Assembly (NCBI GenBank): GCA_026706735.1
Contig: JAPOYD010000140.1
Span: 1-37,320 of the forward strand
From: Nitrospinota bacterium
Lineage (GTDB): Bacteria; UBA8248
Reading direction: 5' to 3'
DNA: 37,320 bases
Shown: positions 31,979 through 37,320 of the stretch, piece by piece
How positions within the stretch are numbered: the first letter of the stretch is position 1
Layout: each line of letters opens with the position of its first letter
Made by a program: the position numbers and the translations under genes
Notes under the pieces: generated by a model
Databases searched by the model: none
What the model saw: only the letters and a program-made list of their open reading frames with translations
What the model was told of the DNA's origin: nothing

Positions 31979-32197
31979 TTACGCTTCCTGCGCATCCTTG
32001 TATTCTTCGAGCCACGCCATCTGGATGGCCTCGAGCTTGCCCTCCGTTGAGGACATCGGCTCGTCGTCGAACTCCTCGAGCCCGCACACCCACTCGTGCA
32101 GATCCGTGAAACGGACGGAGAGCGGGTCGATCTTCGGGTACTTCTCATACAGCGCGATGCCGATATCCTCGGCGTCTTCCCAGCCAAACGTGTCCAC
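31979..32197 (-). CDS. iscX: Fe-S assembly protein IscX
   Basis: A 72-residue acidic protein (GWEDAEDIGIALYEKYPKIDPLSVRFTDLHEWVCGLEEFDDEP ... LEAIQMAWLEE) matching IscX/YfhJ, which binds IscS and iron and modulates cysteine desulfurase activity. It ends the isc operon. Start is GTG with AGGAG eight bases upstream. Between its stop and the next gene start (31887-31978) nothing definite is seen. Confidence 0.95.
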   Translation of the reverse strand: MDTFGWEDAEDIGIALYEKYPKIDPLSVRFTDLHEWVCGLEEFDDEPMSSTEGKLEAIQMAWLEEYKDAQEA

Positions 32198-32222
32198 CGG
32201 TTTTTCTCCTGAAGCGAATTTC

Positions 32223-32579
32223 CTAATGGGCGTGCTGCTCGCGGGCGGCGTCCGGGCCTTCCTGCACGAGGTTCACGTTCCAGAACGGCACCTCGATTTC
32301 GATGACCTCGTCTGTTTCCGTCTCCAGCGTCGCCTGGCAGGCCAGCCGGCTGTCGAGGTCCACATCGCGCGCGTCGTCGAGCTGATCTTCCTCATCCTCG
32401 GTGGATTCGTTGAAGCAATCCGCTCCAGTCCGGATCTTCACGTGGCATGTGGAGCAGGCGCACACGCCGCCGCAGGCATGATCCAGGTCGAAGCCGTTTT
32501 CAAGCGCCACTTCGAGAATGTTCTCGCCCTTATGGATCTCTATCGTCTGTTTCTCTTCCGTGAAATAAAGTTTCGCCAT
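32223..32579 (-). CDS. fdx: ISC-type [2Fe-2S] ferredoxin
   Basis: A 118-residue adrenodoxin-type ferredoxin. Cluster ligands are C36, C42 and C45 in HACGGVCACSTCH and the Cys in SRLACQ; C40 is an extra Cys like that of the E. coli protein. It supplies electrons for cluster formation on IscU. An ATG five codons upstream exists, but AGGGGAAG before this ATG favours it. Confidence 0.95.
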   Translation of the reverse strand: MAKLYFTEEKQTIEIHKGENILEVALENGFDLDHACGGVCACSTCHVKIRTGADCFNESTEDEEDQLDDARDVDLDSRLACQATLETETDEVIEIEVPFWNVNLVQEGPDAAREQHAH

Positions 32580-32617
32580 TTTCTTCCCCTGCACTCCGAT
32601 CGAGTCGCCCCGCGGTT

Positions 32618-34453
32618 TTAGTCTTTGAGGGCTTCGCTCACCCTCTTGTTCTCCAGGGCAGATTTCAAAACATTATCCATCATCCGCTCAGCGAGCGGCA
32701 TCGTGACTTCGTTGAGCGCGTCGACCATATCGCGAATCCGGCCGGCGTCCTCGCCGCGGCAGGACTCTTCCAGTGCGTTCACGGCTTCTTGAATCTTCGC
32801 GCGCTCTGAGGCTGTGACAACGTCTTCCCCGTAATCGTTCATCGCGCGGGCCGCCGCCATGAGGATGGTCTCCGCCTCGGTTCTGGCGTCCAGAACCTGA
32901 CGGGAGCGAATGTCCTGCTCGGCGTGCTCGAAAGATTCGATGAGCATGCGCTCGACCTGCTCGTCCGTCAGCCCGTAGGAGGGCTGCACCTCCACCGAGG
33001 CCGCTTTGCCGCTCTTGAGGTCCCGGGCCGTCACGTTCAGGATGCCGTTGGCGTCGAGCAGAAACGTCACCTCCACCCGGGCGAGGCCGGCGGGCGCCGG
33101 ATCGACCGCGAGGCGGAAACGCGCGAGCGAGCGGTTGTCCTTCACGAGTTCGCGCTCGCCCTGGAGCACGTGGATGTCCACGCCCGTCTGGTTGTCCTTG
33201 AAGGTGGTGTATGTCTCCCTGGCGCTCGTGGGGATGGTCGTGTTGCGGGGAATGATCCATCCCATCACGCCGCCCATGGTTTCGATGCCCAAAGACAGCG
33301 GCGTCACGTCGAGAAGCAGCATGTCCTTTCTGCCGCCTGAGAGGATGTCCGCCTGCACCGCGGCGCCCAGGGCCACCACCTCGTCCGGGTCCAGGTCCAC
33401 ATGCGGGCGTTTTTCGAACAACTCCTCCACCATCCGGCGGATGAGGGGCATGCGGGTGGACCCGCCCACCAGAACGACCTCATCCACTTCCCCGGGCGTG
33501 AGGCCGGCATCCGCAAGCGCGCGCTTACAAGGCGCCAACGTGCGTTCGGCGATGGGCCAGAGGAGCGCTTCCATCTCCTCGCGGGCGAGACTTCCCTTGT
33601 GGGCGAGCGGGACGCCGCCGGGGTTTTCGAGAATATATTCCGTAGAATCACTGTCCGAGAGCGTTTTCTTGACGTTTTCGGCCAAAAGGGCGAGTTCGGC
33701 CAGCGCTTCGGAGGTTTCGCCCAGATCCACGCCGTACCGCTCAAGAATTTCTTTCTGGATATGGAGAGAGATCGCCTGATCGAAATCATCTCCGCCCAGG
33801 CGGGTATCGCCACCCGTGGAGAGCACCTCGAACACGCCGTCCTTGATCCGCAATAGCGAGATGTCGAACGTGCCGCCGCCCAGGTCGTAGACCGCGACGA
33901 CGCCGCGATTCCGCTCATGGAGGCCGTAGGCCAGCGATGCCGCGGTGGGTTCGTTGATGATTCGGAGCACTTCCAGGCCCGCGAGCTTTCCTGCGTCTTT
34001 CGTCGCCTGGCGCTGCGCGTCGTTGAAATACGCCGGAACCGTCACCACCGCCCGGAGAACGGGCCGGCCGAGTGTTTCCTCCGCTCGGGATTTCAGGCGT
34101 CTCAGCACCAGGGCGCTGACTTCGGGCGCGCTGTAGGAACGCCCCTGCGCCAGCACGTGGACGACTTCCCGCTCGTCGGGGTCGGCTTCGAAGGGCAGGT
34201 GGCGCATATCGTCCTTCACGTCCTCATAGCCCCTGCCCATGAATCTCTTGATGGAAAAGATGGTGTTCCGGCTGTTGGAGACGCGCTCATCCTGCGCCTC
34301 ATCGCCGGTGAGCACGCAGTCGGAGCGAAAGCTCACCACGGAAGGCACGATGCCGCGCTCGCCCTCGGGCGCGAGTATCGCCGGCTCGCCTTCCGACACG
34401 GAAGCGACCAGGCTGTTCGTCGTGCCCAGGTCGATTCCGACGATCTCGCTCAT
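32618..34453 (-). CDS. hscA: Fe-S protein assembly chaperone HscA
   Basis: A 611-residue Hsp70-class chaperone: ATPase motifs [13 protein letters not shown] at the start, [43 protein letters not shown], and [14 protein letters not shown]; then a substrate-binding domain. The N-terminus lacks the DnaK-style insertion, and the operon context identifies HscA. It acts with HscB on IscU to release clusters. Its ATG overlaps the hscB stop (ATGA). A longer in-frame extension upstream is a frame running through hscB and is not translated. Confidence 0.95.
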   Translation of the reverse strand: MSEIVGIDLGTTNSLVASVSEGEPAILAPEGERGIVPSVVSFRSDCVLTGDEAQDERVSNSRNTIFSIKRFMGRGYEDVKDDMRHLPFEADPDEREVVHVLAQGRSYSAPEVSALVLRRLKSRAEETLGRPVLRAVVTVPAYFNDAQRQATKDAGKLAGLEVLRIINEPTAASLAYGLHERNRGVVAVYDLGGGTFDISLLRIKDGVFEVLSTGGDTRLGGDDFDQAISLHIQKEILERYGVDLGETSEALAELALLAENVKKTLSDSDSTEYILENPGGVPLAHKGSLAREEMEALLWPIAERTLAPCKRALADAGLTPGEVDEVVLVGGSTRMPLIRRMVEELFEKRPHVDLDPDEVVALGAAVQADILSGGRKDMLLLDVTPLSLGIETMGGVMGWIIPRNTTIPTSARETYTTFKDNQTGVDIHVLQGERELVKDNRSLARFRLAVDPAPAGLARVEVTFLLDANGILNVTARDLKSGKAASVEVQPSYGLTDEQVERMLIESFEHAEQDIRSRQVLDARTEAETILMAAARAMNDYGEDVVTASERAKIQEAVNALEESCRGEDAGRIRDMVDALNEVTMPLAERMMDNVLKSALENKRVSEALKD

Positions 34454-35091
34454 TCGCTCTCCTCCAGGGCGCGCTTGAGGCTCGTGAGGGTGTTCTCGAT
34501 GTAGTTTCTCTGTCCGAGAATGGAACGCATTTTCTTGACGACTTCGGGCGGCGCGGGTTCGTTCTTTTCCATCGCCTCGTCCCAGGCGGCGCCCAGCCTG
34601 TCGAGCGCCGTGCGCTGTCCGTCCCGGAGCGCGGAAAAACAACCCATGGCCGCGTTCAAGCGCTCGCGCAAATTCGCGGCTTCCTCTTCGTCCACGCAAC
34701 CCTGAAACTCTTCGGCCGCCTCCTGGGCCTCGAATATCTCCTCGAACAACTCGGGCGGCGGCGTCCGCTCGTTCTCCTCAAGCTTTCCGCTTTCGAGCTG
34801 CACGAGATAGATGACGCGCGCAATCGGATCCTTGAGGGTCTGGTACGCGTCGTTGATGCGGGCGGTCGCATCCAGGCTCCTGATCCGCACCGCGACGGGC
34901 GCATCCATGAAAAAATCGGGATGCAGCTTGCGGTTCAGTTCGTAGAACCTGGCCTCGAGCGTCTCGAAGTCGAGGTCGAACTTTCGTCGAACCCCAAGCA
35001 AGGCGAAATGATCGACCTCGGTGGGAATGGCTTCTATCTCACCGTCTTCATTAAAAACGGAAAAAGGCTTTTCTTTCGTCGCTTCGCTCAT
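34450..35091 (-). CDS. hscB: Fe-S assembly co-chaperone HscB
   Basis: A J-domain protein of about 213 residues: [35 protein letters not shown] contains the HPD motif that stimulates HscA ATPase, followed by the C-terminal helical domain that binds IscU. The ATG at 35091 has a weak GGAA site; an alternative ATG at 35112 would add seven residues. Coupled to hscA by a 4-bp overlap. Confidence 0.93.
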   Translation of the reverse strand: MSEATKEKPFSVFNEDGEIEAIPTEVDHFALLGVRRKFDLDFETLEARFYELNRKLHPDFFMDAPVAVRIRSLDATARINDAYQTLKDPIARVIYLVQLESGKLEENERTPPPELFEEIFEAQEAAEEFQGCVDEEEAANLRERLNAAMGCFSALRDGQRTALDRLGAAWDEAMEKNEPAPPEVVKKMRSILGQRNYIENTLTSLKRALEESE

Positions 35092-35196
35092 CTCGCGATT
35101 CCAGGCCCGCATGAACCGTCGGGCGATATGAACTCAAAAGAAAAACGCGTCGCTATCCCATGTGGCATGGGCGCGGCGCGTTTCATCCCGGTTGCG

Positions 35197-35553
35197 TTAC
35201 GCGGAAAAACTTTCCCCGCAACCACAGGACTGGCGTGCGTTGGGATTCTTGAACACAAACCCCTTGCCCATCAGCCCGTCTTCGAAATCCAGCGAGGTTC
35301 CCGCCAGGAAAAAGAGGCTCTTCTTGTCCACGACCACGCGGACGCTGTCTTTTTCGAATACCTCGTCCATCAGCGGGTTGATGCGTTCCTCGCCCTCGAA
35401 CTGCAGGACGTATGAAAGCCCGGAGCAGCCCCCGCCCTTCACACCGACGCGGAGAACGTGGCCCTGCGCCTCTTCTTTCTCCATGAAGCGGTTCACATGC
35501 TCCACCGCCTTGTCGGTTATCTCGATGCTCAGTTTCTTCGCGGCAGTCTCCAT
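35197..35553 (-). CDS. iscA: A-type Fe-S carrier IscA
   Basis: A 118-residue A-type carrier with the three conserved cysteines in GGCSGLSY and CGCGESF, and the segment DEVFEKDSVRVVVDKKSLFFLAGTSLDFED typical of the HesB/IscA fold. It accepts and transfers clusters or iron. It lies between iscU and hscB, the standard place. Confidence 0.95.
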   Translation of the reverse strand: METAAKKLSIEITDKAVEHVNRFMEKEEAQGHVLRVGVKGGGCSGLSYVLQFEGEERINPLMDEVFEKDSVRVVVDKKSLFFLAGTSLDFEDGLMGKGFVFKNPNARQSCGCGESFSA

Positions 35554-35584
35554 ATCCTACCCCTTGCAGGTGTATCGACCGCTT

Positions 35585-35995
35585 CTAGTGGTGGCCTTTG
35601 CGCTCGACGAGCGGCATCCCGTTTTTCTCTCGAAAATCGTTCAGCGCCGTCTTGATGGCGTCTTCGGCCAGTACCGAGCAGTGTATCTTCACCGGCGGGA
35701 GGTTCAGCTCCTCGACGATCTGCGTGTTCTTGATCTCCTCGGCCTCATCCACCGTCTTGCCCTTGAGCCACTCGGTGGCCAGAGAACTCGAGGCGATTGC
35801 GCTTCCGCAGCCGAAGGTCTTGAACTTCGCGTCCTCGATGAGACCGCCGTCGTCCACCTTGATTTGGAGCTTCATCACGTCGCCGCATTCGGGCGCGCCC
35901 ACGATGCCCGTGCCCACCGTCTGGTCGCTCTTGTCGAGCGAGCCGACGTTGCGCGGGTTGTTGTAATGATCGACCACCTTGTCGCTGTAAGCCAT
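35585..35995 (-). CDS. iscU: Fe-S cluster scaffold IscU
   Basis: A 136-residue scaffold with cluster ligands C37, D39, C63 and C106, and the HscA recognition motif LPPVK at 99-103, the same positions as in E. coli. Clusters are built here using sulfur from IscS. Separated from iscS by an 85-bp gap with no other gene. Confidence 0.97.
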   Translation of the reverse strand: MAYSDKVVDHYNNPRNVGSLDKSDQTVGTGIVGAPECGDVMKLQIKVDDGGLIEDAKFKTFGCGSAIASSSLATEWLKGKTVDEAEEIKNTQIVEELNLPPVKIHCSVLAEDAIKTALNDFREKNGMPLVERKGHH

Positions 35996-36080
35996 TTTCC
36001 CGTTCTCCTTTTTTCCAATCGCTGCGATTCCGGATTGCCGCGAGCCGCAGGCTCTATATCAAAATAAGCTTAACGCTTCT

Positions 36081-37301
36081 TTAATGCGACTGCCATTCCA
36101 CCTTGGAGAGGTCCACGCCCTCTTTCACCATCTCATAAAGCGGACTCATCTCGCGAAGCCGGTTCACGATGTCCGTCGTCTTCTCGGCCACGTAGTCTAT
36201 CTCCTCCTCGGTGGTGAAACGCCCGAAGCCGTAGCGAATCGACGAATGCGCCAGTTCGTCGCCCCGGCCCATGGATTTGAGCACGTAGCTCGGCTCCAAG
36301 CTCGCCGAGGTGCAGGCCGAACCCGAAGACACGGCCACGTCGCTCAGCCCCATGATGAGCGATTCGCCCTCCACGTACGGGAAGCTCAGGTTCAGGTTGC
36401 CCGAGAGGCGCTGGGTCTCATGGCCGTTCACGTACACCTCTTCGAGGCTCTCGAACATGGTGGCCTTGAACTTGTCGCGCAGGTTCGTGAGGCGGATGTT
36501 CTCTTCTTCCATCTCCTCCATGCACAACTCGGCCGCCTTGCCGAAGCCGACGATGCCCGAGACGTTCAGCGTGCCCGAGCGCATTCCACGCTCATGGCCG
36601 CCGCCGTCGATGATGGCGGAAAGACGAACGCGCGGCCTGCGCCTGCGCACGTATATCAGCCCCACGCCCTTGGGTCCGTAGAGCTTGTGGGCGGTGGCCG
36701 AAAGGAGGTCGATGTTCATCTCGTCCACGTCGATGGGAATCTTGCCGTAGCCCTGCGTGGCGTCGGTGTGAAAGAGGATGCCGCGGCCCCGGCAAAGCGC
36801 GCCGATTTCGGCGATGGGGTTCAGCACGCCGACCTCGTTGTTCGCCGCCATGATGGAGACCAAAATGGTGTCGTCGCGCAGGGCGTTCTCGACCATCTCC
36901 GCCGTCGTGATGCCGTCCTCGGGAGGCTCGATGTAGGTGACGTCGAAGCCCCACGTCTCCAGGCGCTTGGCGGAGTCGATGATGGCCTTGTGCTCGATCG
37001 CCGAGGTGACGATGTGGTTGCCCTTTTTCTTGTACATCTCGGCGACGCCCTTGAGCGCCATGTTGTCGGACTCCGTGGCCCCGCTGGTGAAGATGATCTC
37101 GCGCGGGTCTGCGCCTATGACGGCGGCGAGCTTCTCCCGGGCGTCGTCCACGGCCTTTTCCGCCTCCCAGCCGAAGCTGTGGTTGCGGCTCGCAGCGTTT
37201 CCGAACTTATCGTCGAAGTAGGGGTTCATCTCCTCGAGGACGCGCGGGTCCATGGGCGTCGTCGCCTGGTAATCCATATAGATGGGGAACTTCAAGCTCA
37301 T
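36081..37301 (-). CDS. iscS: Cysteine desulfurase IscS
   Basis: A 406-residue PLP enzyme. K206 in [12 protein letters not shown] binds PLP, and C330 in [16 protein letters not shown] is the persulfide Cys in the long loop of group I desulfurases. N-terminus [21 protein letters not shown] is canonical. It releases sulfur from cysteine for IscU and tRNA thiolation, and supplies selenium or sulfur to other pathways in some bacteria. GGAGAG precedes the ATG. Any iscR would lie beyond the window edge. Confidence 0.97.
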   Translation of the reverse strand: MSLKFPIYMDYQATTPMDPRVLEEMNPYFDDKFGNAASRNHSFGWEAEKAVDDAREKLAAVIGADPREIIFTSGATESDNMALKGVAEMYKKKGNHIVTSAIEHKAIIDSAKRLETWGFDVTYIEPPEDGITTAEMVENALRDDTILVSIMAANNEVGVLNPIAEIGALCRGRGILFHTDATQGYGKIPIDVDEMNIDLLSATAHKLYGPKGVGLIYVRRRRPRVRLSAIIDGGGHERGMRSGTLNVSGIVGFGKAAELCMEEMEEENIRLTNLRDKFKATMFESLEEVYVNGHETQRLSGNLNLSFPYVEGESLIMGLSDVAVSSGSACTSASLEPSYVLKSMGRGDELAHSSIRYGFGRFTTEEEIDYVAEKTTDIVNRLREMSPLYEMVKEGVDLSKVEWQSH

Positions 37302-37320
37302 CTGATCTCTCCTGCCGGCG

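Noticed and set aside
32618..34699. HscA with an 82-residue N-terminal extension, or DnaK
   Set aside because: The extension is Arg-rich shadow of hscB; the ATG at 34453 overlaps the hscB stop. Isc operon context and the N-terminus favour HscA over DnaK.

Overview
The window is about 37 kb of high-GC DNA from what looks like an uncultured Gram-negative bacterium. An outer-membrane autotransporter barrel, a periplasmic parvulin and a complete proteobacterial-type ISC iron-sulfur operon point to a diderm. The mix of type III CoA-transferases, a luciferase-like oxidoreductase, MmgE/PrpD and UGA-encoded selenoproteins would fit a deltaproteobacterial or Tectomicrobia-like lineage, but the taxonomy is inference. 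No rRNA, tRNA or CRISPR was seen.

Layout. 1-3671: the 3' part of a large autotransporter whose passenger consists of tandem Cache-like modules. 3672-5555: a repeat-rich stretch around a lone SUMF1-fold lipoprotein-like or secreted protein. 5556-9164: a peptide-type ABC importer (binding protein and two permeases, no ATPase genes). 9332-10826: small genes of unknown or loosely known role, separated by another inverted-repeat element. 10823-19898 (minus strand): a long block, read in order DUF1015, engB, an endonuclease IV-like protein, MmgE/PrpD, a UxxC glutaredoxin, a double-selenocysteine zinc-ribbon protein, then after an internal promoter trxB, nuoI, pncB and a DHH phosphoesterase. 20139-26297: luciferase-like oxidoreductase, small membrane protein, Tim44-like protein, CoA-transferase, histone-deacetylase-like hydrolase and an MFS transporter. 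26298-28200: a distinctly AT-richer insert carrying an MBL-fold hydrolase and a four-helix membrane protein. 28201-31886: parvulin, rsmI, CoA-transferase and enoyl-CoA hydratase. 31979-37301: iscX, fdx, hscA, hscB, iscA, iscU and iscS, transcribed in the order iscS to iscX.

The most striking result is at 14720-15261. Two adjacent, translationally coupled genes each read as conserved redox or zinc-ribbon proteins only if in-frame UGA codons are translated. The glutaredoxin has UxxC in place of CxxC. The next protein has CPGU and CGNU in its first half and an unmodified CPVC in its second half, at the position matching CPGU. Both UGAs of the second gene are followed by a hairpin whose loop begins exactly 20 nt downstream, as expected of bacterial SECIS elements. 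Thioredoxin reductase lies immediately downstream, which suggests a selenium-dependent thiol-redox module. Conventional gene calling would miss most of both genes.

Two other regions deserve attention: the Cache-repeat autotransporter, which suggests a surface-displayed ligand-binding array, and the low-GC two-gene insert, whose layout resembles accessory defence cassettes.
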